Shown here: in pieces, positions 1-9,586 of the stretch
How positions within the stretch are numbered: position 1 is the stretch's first letter
How the letters are laid out: the number at the start of each line of letters is the position of its first letter
DNA from: Hyphomicrobiales bacterium
GTDB taxonomy: Bacteria > Pseudomonadota > Alphaproteobacteria > Rhizobiales > Rhizobiaceae
DNA: 64,000 nucleotides
Direction: 5' to 3'
NCBI GenBank assembly: GCA_900470195.1
Contig: UEIJ01000001.1
Span: 124,001-188,000, forward strand
Translations under genes and position numbers: made by a program
Notes under the pieces: generated by a model
What the model was told of the DNA's origin: nothing
The model's input: the letters and a program-made list of their open reading frames with translations, nothing else
Database searches by the model: none

Positions 1-1069
1 CGAAACCACCGGCGCGGATCATCGCATCATCGCTGCCCGCAGCATCGGCCCGCGCCGCGGCATAGGCCAGACGAATGCGGTCGAGCACCGCCTGTTTGCT
101 GCCGCGATAGATGGTCTTCTTCAACGCCTGTTCGGAAAGTTCCGGCTTGACTGCATCGGCGCGCGCCCAGGCTTCGAGGCGCGCCCTTTCCGCATTGGAC
201 ATTTTGAGCCGCTTGCCCATCTCTTCCATCCGCACCGCGTCCGGCGGCACGATGCTTTCGAGCCTGAGCAGCGGATCGGCCTGCCATCCAAGATCGGCCT
301 CGGTCCGTACCAGCCCATGAATGGCGTCGATACCCCATTTCTCGCTTTCCGGCAGAACGAGGTTCAGGACCCCTGCCTGACGCATCCACAAAAGCGCGCG
401 CGACGGATCGGGAGCCGACAGAAGTTTCTTCAGTTCCGACCAGACCCGTTCGGCGGAAAGCTGCGCAAGGCCGTCTTTCAGCCGCGCGCTGGCGCGCAAG
501 CCGTCAGCCTCGGGCCGTCCCGAACCGTACCAGGCGAAGAAGCGGAAGAAACGCAGGATGCGCAGATAATCCTCGCGAATGCGCTGTTCCGCATCGCCGA
601 TGAAGCGCAAAGTCCGGGTTTCGATATCGGCAAGCCCGCCCACATCGTCGATCACGGTGCCATCTGCGGTCGCATAGAGTGCGTTGATGGTGAAATCGCG
701 CCGCTCCGCATCGGCCTTCCAGTCGGTCCCGAAAGCCACTTTCGCATGGCGGCCATCCGTCTCCACATCCTGCCGCAGCGTCGTCACCTCGAACGGATGC
801 CCCTGCACGACAACGGTGATGGTGCCGTGATCGATACCGGTCGGCACCGGCTTGAAGCCGGCCTCCTTCGCCAGCCTGACGGTCTCCTGCGGCAGATGCG
901 TCGTTGCCAGATCGACATCGCTCACCTTGCTGCCAAGCAGCGTGTTGCGCACTGCGCCGCCGACCACGCGCGCCTCGCCGCCGTCGCGGTTCAACGCCCC
1001 GAACAGGGCCTGCAACGGCTTTGCCTTCAGCCAGTCCGCCTTGCCGGCAATATTGATACTCTCACTCAA
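1..1069 (-). CDS. CCA tRNA nucleotidyltransferase / poly(A) polymerase family (3' end cut off)
   Basis: Adds or repairs the 3' CCA of tRNAs in the cytoplasm. The reading frame stays open to the window edge, so about 355 residues are seen and the C-terminus is missing. The nucleotidyltransferase signature GGAVR is near residue 37, followed by the metal-binding SDVDLA (D51, D53), RRDFTINALY near 123-132 and the RILRFFRF helix. The start is inferred to be TTG at 1067-1069. It overlaps the stop codon of the upstream NUDIX gene, which suggests translational coupling. Whether it adds CCA or only A cannot be told from sequence alone. Confidence 0.93.
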   Translation of the reverse strand, partial: MSESINIAGKADWLKAKPLQALFGALNRDGGEARVVGGAVRNTLLGSKVSDVDLATTHLPQETVRLAKEAGFKPVPTGIDHGTITVVVQGHPFEVTTLRQDVETDGRHAKVAFGTDWKADAERRDFTINALYATADGTVIDDVGGLADIETRTLRFIGDAEQRIREDYLRILRFFRFFAWYGSGRPEADGLRASARLKDGLAQLSAERVWSELKKLLSAPDPSRALLWMRQAGVLNLVLPESEKWGIDAIHGLVRTEADLGWQADPLLRLESIVPPDAVRMEEMGKRLKMSNAERARLEAWARADAVKPELSEQALKKTIYRGSKQAVLDRIRLAYAAARADAAGSDDAMIRAGGF

Positions 1070-1689
1070 ACGTAGAGCCTTTCATAAAGTCCGCGAATGA
1101 TACCGGCGGTTGCCCCCCAGATGAATCGCTCGTGATAGGGCATGGCGTAATAAAAGCGTTCCTTGCCGTTGAACATCCTGCTTTCACGGCGATGGTTCAC
1201 CGGGTTCATCAGGAAGGACAGCGGCACCTCGAAAATATCGGCCACTTCGTCCGGGTTGGGATGCACGTCGAACGGCGTTTTCACCACCGCCAGAATGGGC
1301 GTGATCGAAAAGCCGCTGCCCGTCAGATAGCGCGGCAGATTGCCGATGATCTCGGCGCGATCCGCCGCAAGCCCGATTTCTTCATTGGCCTCGCGCAGTG
1401 CCGCCCGTTCCGCCGTGCCGTCTTCCGGGTCGATTGCCCCGCCCGGAAAGGCGATCTGGCCGGAATGCTTGCGCAACGTGTCGGTGCGCTGCGTCAGGAG
1501 CAGCGTGGCTTCCGAGCCGCGATCCACCACCGGCACCAGCACGGCGGCATCGCGCATTTTCGCGGTCACCATGGCCTGCGTGAAATCGGGATTAAGCGAA
1601 TGATCGCCCGTTACCGCATCGTGGTCCGGACGCCATTGCCGGACCCGGTCGGCAAAATCACCGGCTGAAAAGGCAGGAAAGCCGCTCAT
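1066..1689 (-). CDS. NUDIX hydrolase, CoA pyrophosphatase type
   Basis: Predicted to split CoA or acyl-CoA into phosphopantetheine and 3',5'-ADP. The 207-residue protein has the NUDIX box at about 83-107 (GG..., then REANEEIGL). The box is preceded by LLTQRTDTLRKHSGQIAFPGG-type sequence at 64-84, the signature that separates the CoA pyrophosphatase subgroup from other NUDIX enzymes. It overlaps DUF1285 upstream by 4 bases and the CCA enzyme downstream by 4, so the three genes look like one coupled operon. The substrate is a family-level inference. Confidence 0.9.
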   Translation of the reverse strand: MSGFPAFSAGDFADRVRQWRPDHDAVTGDHSLNPDFTQAMVTAKMRDAAVLVPVVDRGSEATLLLTQRTDTLRKHSGQIAFPGGAIDPEDGTAERAALREANEEIGLAADRAEIIGNLPRYLTGSGFSITPILAVVKTPFDVHPNPDEVADIFEVPLSFLMNPVNHRRESRMFNGKERFYYAMPYHERFIWGATAGIIRGLYERLYV

Positions 1690-2351
1690 TGCAATGCCGC
1701 CTCCAGCGCATCGGACGCCATGATCGGAAAGACCGCGCCGCCGGAGCGGACCGAAAATGTCGGCACGCCGTCGATTTCGATTTCCTCGCCCAGCGCCACC
1801 AGATCATACATCACGGCGCGCCCGATCAGCGCTTCAAGGCGACCGCGCACCAGCACATAAGGCTTGAGGCCACCGCTTTCCCGCTCGACCACGAAGCGTA
1901 AGGGATGCTGCGCATCGGCAGTCACCACGTCACCCACATTGGTGCGGAAGGTGAGCGCCTGCGTCTCGCCTTCGCCCGAAACGTCCATCTCGACGGCAAT
2001 GAAAGGCGCGTCTTCCACGCGGATGCCGACTTTTTCGACTGGCGTGACCAGATAGGTCTTTCCGTCCTCATCCTTGCGCAGCACGGTCGAGAACAGCCTG
2101 ACGAGCTGTTTGCGGCCTATCGGCGTGCCCATGTAGAACCATGTGCCATCCGCCTTGATCTCCATATCGAGATCGCCACAGAAATCAGGGTTCCAGCGCT
2201 CGACTGGCGGAATTCCGCGCTCCCTGGTGGAAGGACCGCTTTGCGCATCGGCATGGGCGCGCGCGATCAGGGCCTCCAGCCCGCCGGTGGTCTCGGTGTT
2301 CCGCATGGATTCTTGCGGCGCGGTTTTGCCTTCAGGGGTGCTTTTTATCAT
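1686..2351 (-). CDS. DUF1285 family protein
   Basis: Conserved alphaproteobacterial protein of unknown function, 221 residues, recognised by the DUF1285 core (WNPDFCGDLDMEIKADGTWFY, then GRKQLVRLFSTVLRKDEDG). It has no signal peptide or membrane segment. It is the first gene of the DUF1285-NUDIX-CCA trio and is divergent from moxR across about 120 bases. The start is uncertain: ATG at 2351 is used, but an internal ATG at 2306 (MRNTETTGG) would also give a complete domain, and neither has a clear ribosome binding site. Confidence 0.85.
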   Translation of the reverse strand: MIKSTPEGKTAPQESMRNTETTGGLEALIARAHADAQSGPSTRERGIPPVERWNPDFCGDLDMEIKADGTWFYMGTPIGRKQLVRLFSTVLRKDEDGKTYLVTPVEKVGIRVEDAPFIAVEMDVSGEGETQALTFRTNVGDVVTADAQHPLRFVVERESGGLKPYVLVRGRLEALIGRAVMYDLVALGEEIEIDGVPTFSVRSGGAVFPIMASDALEAALQ

Positions 2352-2470
2352 CCGACTCGGTTATTCCTGCGCAAATAGACCCAAAGCCATGAAATAGTCA
2401 CCCTTTCGCGGCTTGTCAGTATTATATAGCGATTTAAGAAGCAGTTCCGCCAGAGCATTGCGAGGTCCAT

Positions 2471-3478
2471 ATGAGCGTTGCCGTTACGCCTGAAACCGCC
2501 AATCCCGAACAGATCGTCGCGGAGGCCGAACGGGCGCTCGCAGATATCGCCCGCATCAAGGCAAGCGTCGGCACCGTGATCTTCGGTCAGGAAAACGTGA
2601 TCGAGCGCACGCTCGTCGCCGTTCTTGCCGGTGGCCATGCGCTTCTCGTCGGCGTGCCGGGCCTCGCCAAGACCAAGCTGGTCGAAACGCTTGGAACCGT
2701 CCTTGGCCTTTCAGGACAGCGCATCCAGTTCACGCCGGACCTGATGCCCTCCGACATCATCGGCTCGGAAGTCATGGAACAGGATGCCGACGGACGCCGC
2801 TCCTTCCGCTATCTGAAAGGGCCAATCTTCGCGCAGCTTCTGATGGCCGACGAGATCAACCGCGCCAGCCCACGCACGCAGTCCGCATTGTTGCAGGCGA
2901 TGCAGGAATATCATGTCACGGTCGCGGGCCAGCGCTATGATCTTCCCGCGCCGTTCCATGTGCTTGCGACGCAGAACCCGCTTGAGCAGGAAGGCACCTA
3001 TCCGCTGCCGGAAGCCCAGCTCGACCGCTTCCTGATGCAGGTCGACATTCTCTATCCGGAACTGGATGCGGAACGCCGCATTCTTCTGGAGACGACCGGC
3101 GTTTCCGAAGCCAAGGCCTATGAGATCATCAATGCCGAACGGCTGATCGAAATGCAGACCCTGGTGCGGCGCATGCCGGTGTCGGAAAGCGTCGTGGAAG
3201 CAATCCTGAAACTGGTGCGTTCTGCGCGCCCCGACGCCGACAACGACCATGCGAAGAAGCACATCGCCTGGGGTCCCGGCCCCCGCGCCAGTCAGGCGCT
3301 GATGCTCTGTGCAAGGGCGCGCGCGCTTTATGAAGGCCGTCTTGCCCCATCGGTTGACGACGTGAAGGCGCTGGCTGAGCCGGTTCTTCAGCACCGCATG
3401 GCGCTCAACTTCGCCGCGCGCGCCGATGGCATGCATATTCGCGACGTCATCGCCAATCTGGTAAAGGCTGCTGTCTGA
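2471..3478 (+). CDS. MoxR family AAA+ ATPase
   Basis: Chaperone-like AAA+ ATPase, 335 residues. Walker A is GVPGLAKTK (about 61-69), Walker B LLMADEINRA, and the arginine-finger region EGTYPLPEAQLDRF. MoxR proteins usually work with the VWA/DUF58 and Bat-like membrane proteins encoded next to them, and here it leads such a group of four genes. ATG 2471 is preceded by GAGG. The stop overlaps the next start (TGATG), consistent with an operon. The client process in this organism is unknown. Confidence 0.93.
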   Translation: MSVAVTPETANPEQIVAEAERALADIARIKASVGTVIFGQENVIERTLVAVLAGGHALLVGVPGLAKTKLVETLGTVLGLSGQRIQFTPDLMPSDIIGSEVMEQDADGRRSFRYLKGPIFAQLLMADEINRASPRTQSALLQAMQEYHVTVAGQRYDLPAPFHVLATQNPLEQEGTYPLPEAQLDRFLMQVDILYPELDAERRILLETTGVSEAKAYEIINAERLIEMQTLVRRMPVSESVVEAILKLVRSARPDADNDHAKKHIAWGPGPRASQALMLCARARALYEGRLAPSVDDVKALAEPVLQHRMALNFAARADGMHIRDVIANLVKAAV

Positions 3479-4377
3479 TGGTCATCGGCGCAGAAGTTTC
3501 CTCGGCAGATCGCAAGGATACGCTTGCCCGCGCCCGTGCGCGGGCAGCCGCAATCCCCGATCTGCTGGTGGAAGCGCAGCGCGTTGTCAATACCATCATG
3601 AACGGCTGGCACGGGCGGCGCAAACGCGGTCTGGGTGAAAATTTCTGGCAGTTCCGCCCCTATGTGGAAGGTGAATCGCTTGCCCGTGTCGACTGGCGGC
3701 GCTCGGCCCGCGACGATCATACCTATGTCCGCGACCGCGAATGGGAATCCGCCCATACGGTCTGGCTCTGGTGCGATTTCTCGCCCTCCATGCTCTATCG
3801 CTCGCAGTTGGCACCCGTTTCCAAGGAAGCGCGCTCGCTGGTGCTGACGCTCGCGCTTGCCGAACTTCTGTCGCGCTCGGGCGAACGCATTGCCTTTCCG
3901 TCGCTGATCCAGCCATTTTCGGCCCGTAACGGGGCTGAACGTCTGGCGGCAGCGCTGATGCACGAAGCACCGGCAGCCGCATTGCCGGACATCGGCCAGA
4001 TCCGCCGCTTTTCGGAAGTCGTCCTTGTCTCCGACTTCCTGCATCCATTCGATGAACTGACCGATCTTCTCGACCGTCTGGCAAAGCGCGGCGTCCGCGC
4101 GCATCTGGTGGAAGTGGCCGATCCGGCAGAGGAAACATTTCCCTATTCGGGCCGCACCGAGTTCCGCGATCCAGAAACCGGCGCGACGCTCGTCGCCGGT
4201 CGCGCCGAAACCTATGCGGAAGACTATCGCCGCCTCTACACCGCGCGTCGTGAAACCCTCATCGATTTCTGCAAGCGGCTTGGCTGGAGCTATACGGTCC
4301 ACCGGACCGACAGGCCGACAGCGGAAGCGCTGGCGCGCCTGCATAATGCGCTCAGCGCAACGGGGGTGAGCGCATGA
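3478..4377 (+). CDS. DUF58 domain protein (MoxR partner)
   Basis: 299-residue protein with the DUF58 hallmark YVEGESLARVDWRRSARDD, followed by a VWA-like strand WLWCDFSPSM with a partial metal-site motif (DxSxS-like). DUF58 proteins are encoded with MoxR ATPases and are thought to be assembled or activated by them. No transmembrane segment is obvious, so it probably docks on the membrane proteins encoded next. It overlaps moxR by 1 base and the next gene by 4. Confidence 0.9.
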   Translation: MVIGAEVSSADRKDTLARARARAAAIPDLLVEAQRVVNTIMNGWHGRRKRGLGENFWQFRPYVEGESLARVDWRRSARDDHTYVRDREWESAHTVWLWCDFSPSMLYRSQLAPVSKEARSLVLTLALAELLSRSGERIAFPSLIQPFSARNGAERLAAALMHEAPAAALPDIGQIRRFSEVVLVSDFLHPFDELTDLLDRLAKRGVRAHLVEVADPAEETFPYSGRTEFRDPETGATLVAGRAETYAEDYRRLYTARRETLIDFCKRLGWSYTVHRTDRPTAEALARLHNALSATGVSA

Positions 4378-7247
4378 GTTTCCTGCCGCTCGCCTTCGGT
4401 TCGCCGCTGATCCTTGCAGGATTGATCGCCCTGCCGGTCATCTGGTGGCTATTGCGCATGACGCCGCCGCGCCCGCAGGAGGAAACCTTTCCGCCGCTCC
4501 GCATTCTGGCGCAGGTCTTCAAGCGCGAGGAAGTGCCGTCGAAAAGCCCATGGTGGATGACGCTGCTGCGGCTGCTCATCGCCGCTCTCGTCGTTCTCGC
4601 GCTTGCTTCGCCGATCTGGAATCCGCGCCCGGTGGCGCTTGCAGGCAACGAACCGCTCGCCATCGTCATCGATAATGGCTGGGCTTCCGCCGAGGACTGG
4701 CAGCAGCGGGTCAATGCCGCCGAAAAACTCATTTCGGATGCGGAAAGCACCGATGCGCCGATCTATATCGTCGGTTCGGCGGAACCGGCCAATGCGGAAA
4801 TCGGCCCCTATGACGGAAGGCGCGCCGCGGAGCGGCTTCAGGCGCTGGAACCGCGCCCTATTCCCGTTGACCGCAAGGCGGCACTGGAGCGGCTCTCATC
4901 CGCCCTGCCTGCCGGTGCAAAGGTTCGCCTTGCCTTCATGAGCGACGGGCTGGCTGCGCCGAACGATGCGCAAACCTTCGCGGAACTGGACAAGTCCGGC
5001 CATCTCGCCTCCGTTCTCTGGTATGGCGCGGGCCTCAGCCGCATTTTCGCGCTCACCGGCATCGACAACAAGGCTGACAGTCTGGAAGCGGTCGCCATCC
5101 GCCCGGAAGGCGTATCGGTCCCGCGCACGCTCACCGCAGCCGCCTATGACGACAAGGGACGCCGCATCGCCGAAGCGCCGCTTTCCTTCGCGCTTGGAAG
5201 CGCGGAAGGCACCGCGCGGTTCAACCTGCCGGTGGAGCTACGCAATGATTTCCGCCTGATCCGCGTCGATGGCATTGAACAGGCAGGCGCGACAAGGCTG
5301 ATCGATGCAGGGTCGGAACGGCGCACTGTCGGCCTGATCGCCAGCGGTGACGGCGATCTGGCGCAGCCCCTGCTTTCGCCACTGCATTATATTTCCCGGG
5401 CGCTTTCGCCCTATGTCAATCTGATCGAACCGCGCTCTGCCGATCTCATGCAATCCGTGCCGGAAGTGCTGGATGCAAAGCCGTCGATCCTCATCATGGC
5501 CGATATCGGCACGCTGCCGCAGCCGGTCACTGAACAGCTTTCCAAATGGATCGAGGATGGCGGTACTCTGGTGCGGTTTGCCGGTCCGCGCCTTGCCGGT
5601 GCCAGCGACAGCGACCCGCTCCTGCCGGTGAAACTGCGCAAGGGCGAACGCGCTCTTGGCGGCACGCTGTCATGGTCGGAGCCGCAGAAATTGCGCGCTT
5701 TCCCGGACAAAGGGCCTTTTGCCGGTCTTGCCGTTCCCGATGACGTGACCGTCACCCGGCAGGTTCTTGCCGAGCCTTCATTCGATCTCAACGACAAGGC
5801 TTATGCCGTTCTTCAGGATGGAACGCCGCTTGTGACGGGCGAACAGCGCGGGCGCGGCAATATCGTATTGTTCCATATTTCCCCTGATGCAAGCTGGTCG
5901 AGCCTGCCGATTTCGGGTTCTTTCGTGGAAATGCTGCGCCGCATCGTGTCGCTGTCGCAGAGAACCGGCGCGCAGGAAAATCAGGCTTCGGTCTCGCTGC
6001 CGCCCTACCAGCTTCTTTCGGCTTCGGGTGCGCTGACCCCGCCGACTTCGGAAGCCAAGCCGCTTATCGTCGAGAAGAACAGGCAGGCCAGCGTCAGCAT
6101 CAACACGCCGCCCGGTTTCTATGGCAATGAGGACGGCCTGAAAGCGCTCAACATCTTTGAAGGTGCCAATATCAAGCTGCAACCCATTGCCCAGCCAACA
6201 TTTTCTGTCGGCATAACGCCTGCCTCCTATACGTCGGACCAGTCGATTTCACTGGCCGGACCGTTCTTTGCCGCCGCCGCGATGCTTCTCGCGCTTGATA
6301 CGCTTTTGATGCTCTGGCTGCGCGGTGCCTTCCGCCGCCGCATGAAAGTGCGCGCCAAGGCGACGGGGATTGCCTTGCTGTTCGCCGGTTCGCTCGCCTT
6401 CAACCTTCTTCCTTCCGGAATGGATGAAGCAAAAGCGCAGGGTCAGGCCCAATCCCAGACGCAAGAGCAGGTGCATGACGACAGCAAGCCCGGAGACGAG
6501 GCGATCATAAACTCCGTTTCGCAGACGCACCTTGCCTATGTCATAACCGGCAGCGCTGAGACCGACGATATCAGCAAGGCCGGGTTGCGCGGCCTCGGCT
6601 TCGCGCTGATGGACAAGACCGCGCTTGAACCGGGCGACCCTGTCGGTGTCGATCCGGCCAAGGACGAACTGGCCTTTTATCCGCTGATCTACTGGCCGAT
6701 CGACCCCAACGCTCCGATGCCAAGCCCGGAAGCGATTGCCAAGGTCGACGCCTATATGCAGCAGGGCGGCACGGTGCTTTTCGACACACGCGACCAGTTG
6801 CAGGCGGGTGCCAGCCTCGACCCTTCCGCCTCGCCCGCCAACCAGCGCCTGCGCGCCATCCTCGACGGCATGAACGTTCCGCCGCTGGAACCTGTGCCGG
6901 ATGATCATGTGCTGACCAAATCCTTCTTCATCATGCCCGATTTTCCGGGCCGTTATGAAGGAAGCCCGCTCTGGGTCGAGGCCACCACGCCCAACGCTTC
7001 GCCGCAGGATCGCCCTGTGCGCACCGGTGACGGGGTGACGCCGATCATGATTACGGCCAATGATTTCGCCGGCGCTTGGGCTGTGGATGAGCAAGGCAAT
7101 CCGCTGCTGCCGACCGTGCCGAGCGACCCGATGCAGCGCATCCATGCCATTCGCGGCGGCGTGAATATCGTCATGTATATGCTGACCGGCAACTACAAGT
7201 CCGATCAGGTGCACGTTCCCGCCCTGCTGGAACGGCTGGGGAATTAG
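4374..7247 (+). CDS. BatA/DUF4159-type large membrane protein
   Basis: 957-residue membrane protein. The N-terminus has two hydrophobic segments (about 8-24 and 60-80) typical of BatA-like proteins. A long extracytoplasmic region follows, then two further membrane segments near 636-690, and a C-terminal DUF4159 domain from about 735 (begins near THLAYVITGSAETDD). It sits third in the MoxR-DUF58 operon through an ATGA overlap. In Bacteroidetes such clusters were linked to aerotolerance. The role in alphaproteobacteria is not established. Confidence 0.85.
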   Translation: MSFLPLAFGSPLILAGLIALPVIWWLLRMTPPRPQEETFPPLRILAQVFKREEVPSKSPWWMTLLRLLIAALVVLALASPIWNPRPVALAGNEPLAIVIDNGWASAEDWQQRVNAAEKLISDAESTDAPIYIVGSAEPANAEIGPYDGRRAAERLQALEPRPIPVDRKAALERLSSALPAGAKVRLAFMSDGLAAPNDAQTFAELDKSGHLASVLWYGAGLSRIFALTGIDNKADSLEAVAIRPEGVSVPRTLTAAAYDDKGRRIAEAPLSFALGSAEGTARFNLPVELRNDFRLIRVDGIEQAGATRLIDAGSERRTVGLIASGDGDLAQPLLSPLHYISRALSPYVNLIEPRSADLMQSVPEVLDAKPSILIMADIGTLPQPVTEQLSKWIEDGGTLVRFAGPRLAGASDSDPLLPVKLRKGERALGGTLSWSEPQKLRAFPDKGPFAGLAVPDDVTVTRQVLAEPSFDLNDKAYAVLQDGTPLVTGEQRGRGNIVLFHISPDASWSSLPISGSFVEMLRRIVSLSQRTGAQENQASVSLPPYQLLSASGALTPPTSEAKPLIVEKNRQASVSINTPPGFYGNEDGLKALNIFEGANIKLQPIAQPTFSVGITPASYTSDQSISLAGPFFAAAAMLLALDTLLMLWLRGAFRRRMKVRAKATGIALLFAGSLAFNLLPSGMDEAKAQGQAQSQTQEQVHDDSKPGDEAIINSVSQTHLAYVITGSAETDDISKAGLRGLGFALMDKTALEPGDPVGVDPAKDELAFYPLIYWPIDPNAPMPSPEAIAKVDAYMQQGGTVLFDTRDQLQAGASLDPSASPANQRLRAILDGMNVPPLEPVPDDHVLTKSFFIMPDFPGRYEGSPLWVEATTPNASPQDRPVRTGDGVTPIMITANDFAGAWAVDEQGNPLLPTVPSDPMQRIHAIRGGVNIVMYMLTGNYKSDQVHVPALLERLGN

Positions 7248-7293
7248 CATGATGTTTTTTAACGAAGCCGTCAGCAGATCCGGGTTCCCTTTT

Positions 7294-7433
7294 CCCCTCA
7301 TCCCGAGGAGCCGTCAAAGACGGCGCATCATCCTGAGCTTGTCGAAGGATCGAAGGGCGAGGGAAAAACACACGGCGCGCCTGCCCTCGTCCTTCGAGGC
7401 TTCGCTTCGCTCCGCACCTCAGGATGAGGGGGA
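7294..7433 (+). repeat. Rhizobial-type intergenic palindromic repeat
   Basis: A 140-base non-coding element made of inverted arms. It begins CCCCTCATCCCGAGGAG and ends CACCTCAGGATGAGGGG, with inner blocks GTCGAAGGATCGAAGG and CGTCCTTCGAGGCTTCGC. This CCTCATCCTGAGGTGC-type sequence is common between genes of rhizobia and relatives (RIME-like). It separates the third and fourth genes of the MoxR operon, so it would be part of the mRNA if they are cotranscribed. Confidence 0.75.
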
Positions 7434-7481
7434 AGCGTTGCGGTCCCTAAAGATGGCAACCTACGGCGACAGGAGGTACGG

Positions 7482-9557
7482 ATGAATATCGATTTCGAAC
7501 CGTTCCTCTCCACGCCATGGCTGATTGGCATTCTCGTGCCGCTGGCGTTGCTGGTGCTCGCTACCATTTTTCTGCGGATGCGCGGTGGCCTCATCCGCCT
7601 TCTGGCCGCTGCCGCGCTTGCGCTGGCGCTCTTCAATCCCGTCATCATCAATGAAGAACGCGAGCCTCTGAAAAGCGTGGTCGCGGTGGTGGTGGACCGC
7701 AGCCAGAGTCAGGAACTGGGAGGCCGCCGCGCCGACACGGATGCCGCCTTGAAGGCGGTGCAGGACCAGCTTGCCACCATGCCGCAGTTTGAAACCCGCG
7801 TGGTGGAAGCAGGCAAGCCCGGCGAAAACGAAGACGGTTATGCAACCCGGCTTTTCGGCCCGCTGGCGCGTTCGCTTCTCGATGTTCCGCCTTCCCGCGT
7901 CGCGGGCGCTGTTCTGATTACTGACGGTCAGGTGCACGATATTCCCGCCAACAGGAATGCGCTCGGCTTCGATGCGCCCCTGCACGGGCTTGTGACCGGC
8001 AAGCCGGACGAGTTCGACCGCCGCATCCGCTTCAACAAGGCGCCGCGCTATGGCATCAGCGGCAAGCCGCTGGAAATGTCGTTTACGGTGATCGATGAAG
8101 GCAAAAGCCTCGGTAGCCCTGCACCCGTTCAAATCCGGGTCAATGGCGAAACCGTCAGCGAGGAGGAAGCGCGCGTCGGGCAGGAAACATCCGTCACCAT
8201 CACCTTGCCGCGCGCCGGTGTGAACATTGTCGAGATCGCCACGCCAGCGCTTCCCGGTGAAGTGACCGACGCCAACAATCGCGCTGTCGCGACCGTGGAC
8301 GGCGTTCGCGAAAACCTGCGCGTACTGCTCGTCTCCGGCGAGCCGCACAATGGCGAACGCACATGGCGTAATCTGCTCAAATCCGATGCCGCCGTCGATC
8401 TCGTCCACTTCACCATTCTGCGCCCGCCGGAAAAGCAGGACGGCACGCCAATCAACGAATTGTCGCTGATCGCCTTTCCGCATCGCGAGCTTTTCGTAGA
8501 CAAGGTCAACGAGTTCGACCTCATCATCCTGGATCGTTACCAGCATCGCGATATACTGCCGCTGCTCTACTACGATTATCTCGCGCAATATGTGGAGAAT
8601 GGCGGCGCCTTGCTGGTCGCAGCCGGGCCGGAATATGCAGGCGAAATGTCGATTGCCCGCACACCGCTCTATAGCGCCCTCCCCGCCATGCCGACCGGCG
8701 CGGTGACGGAAAAGGCGTTCTATCCGCGGTTGACCGATCTCGGCAAACGCCACCCTGTCACGCGCGGCCTCGATGGCAGCGATCAGGAGCCGCCGCACTG
8801 GAGCCGCTGGTTCCGCACCATCGATATCACCGCGCCGCAGGGCGAGACGGTAATGAGCGGCGCGGACAACAAGCCACTGCTGGTATTAAGCCGCGTCGGC
8901 AAGGGCCGCGTCGGCATGTTCCTCTCCGATCAGGGCTGGCTTTGGGCGCGCGGTTTCGAGGGCGGCGGTCCCTATGCCTCGCTCTACCGCCGCATCGCCC
9001 ACTGGCTGATGCAGGAGCCGGAACTGGAGGAAGAAGCGCTCACAGCTTCCGGCAACGGGCGCGCTCTTTCCATCCGTCGCCAGACCATGGGCGACAATCC
9101 CGGTACGGCGACCGTCACAACCCCTTCCGGCAAGGAATTGCAGGTCAGTCTTGCGCAAAGCAAGCCGGGCCTGTTCGAAGGCTCGTTGCAGACGGACGAG
9201 ATCGGGATTTTCCGGGTGAAGAATGGCGATCTGGAAGCGTTGGCCCATGTGGGGCCTATCGATGCACCGGAATTTGCCGACAGCATTTCGACGGCGGATC
9301 GCCTGAAACCGCTTGCCGAGGCAACGGGTGGCTCGGTCCATCGCGTCCACGCAAGCGGAGACAGTGCAGTCCGTGTGCCCGCGATCACTGCCATCAGCGG
9401 CAATCGCGCCGCCAGTGGCAATGACTGGATCGGCCTGCGCGAAACGTCGGATACGCAGTTGAAAAGCGTCAATCGCCTGCCGCTGTTCTCCGGCTTCCTG
9501 GCGCTGGCTGCCCTGCTCATGGTCTTCGGCAGCATGTGGTATCGCGAAGGGCGGTAA
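7482..9557 (+). CDS. Large membrane protein of the MoxR cluster (VWA/glutamine-amidotransferase-like)
   Basis: 691 residues with two N-terminal membrane helices (about 12-30 and 36-54), then a VWA-like strand KSVVAVVVDRSQSQ. The middle part resembles the class I glutamine amidotransferase-like fold seen in these proteins (DLIILDRYQHRDILPLLYYDYL, ENGGALLVAAGPEYAGE) but without a clear catalytic Cys-His pair. A final membrane helix lies near 667-684. ATG 7482 follows a good GGAGG. It is the last gene of the moxR operon, with a compact hairpin over its stop codon. Confidence 0.82.
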   Translation: MNIDFEPFLSTPWLIGILVPLALLVLATIFLRMRGGLIRLLAAAALALALFNPVIINEEREPLKSVVAVVVDRSQSQELGGRRADTDAALKAVQDQLATMPQFETRVVEAGKPGENEDGYATRLFGPLARSLLDVPPSRVAGAVLITDGQVHDIPANRNALGFDAPLHGLVTGKPDEFDRRIRFNKAPRYGISGKPLEMSFTVIDEGKSLGSPAPVQIRVNGETVSEEEARVGQETSVTITLPRAGVNIVEIATPALPGEVTDANNRAVATVDGVRENLRVLLVSGEPHNGERTWRNLLKSDAAVDLVHFTILRPPEKQDGTPINELSLIAFPHRELFVDKVNEFDLIILDRYQHRDILPLLYYDYLAQYVENGGALLVAAGPEYAGEMSIARTPLYSALPAMPTGAVTEKAFYPRLTDLGKRHPVTRGLDGSDQEPPHWSRWFRTIDITAPQGETVMSGADNKPLLVLSRVGKGRVGMFLSDQGWLWARGFEGGGPYASLYRRIAHWLMQEPELEEEALTASGNGRALSIRRQTMGDNPGTATVTTPSGKELQVSLAQSKPGLFEGSLQTDEIGIFRVKNGDLEALAHVGPIDAPEFADSISTADRLKPLAEATGGSVHRVHASGDSAVRVPAITAISGNRAASGNDWIGLRETSDTQLKSVNRLPLFSGFLALAALLMVFGSMWYREGR

Positions 9558-9564
9558 ACCGCCC
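9549..9564 (+). terminator. Hairpin at the end of the MoxR operon
   Basis: GGGCGG-TAAA-CCGCCC forms a 6-bp stem, and the TAA in its loop is the stop codon of the preceding gene. A pyrimidine-rich stretch with TTTTT follows at about 9579-9583. The distance to the T run makes it an imperfect intrinsic terminator. Confidence 0.45.
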
Positions 9565-9586
9565 CTCGCTTTCCCCTCTTTTTAAA

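Noticed and set aside
317..1075. 252-residue plus-strand ORF at the start of the window
   Set aside because: Opposite-strand shadow of the CCA-adding enzyme, whose motifs are all present on the minus strand.
7249..7485. 78-residue ORF between the DUF4159 gene and the next gene
   Set aside because: It is made almost entirely of the palindromic repeat and has no protein-like pattern.
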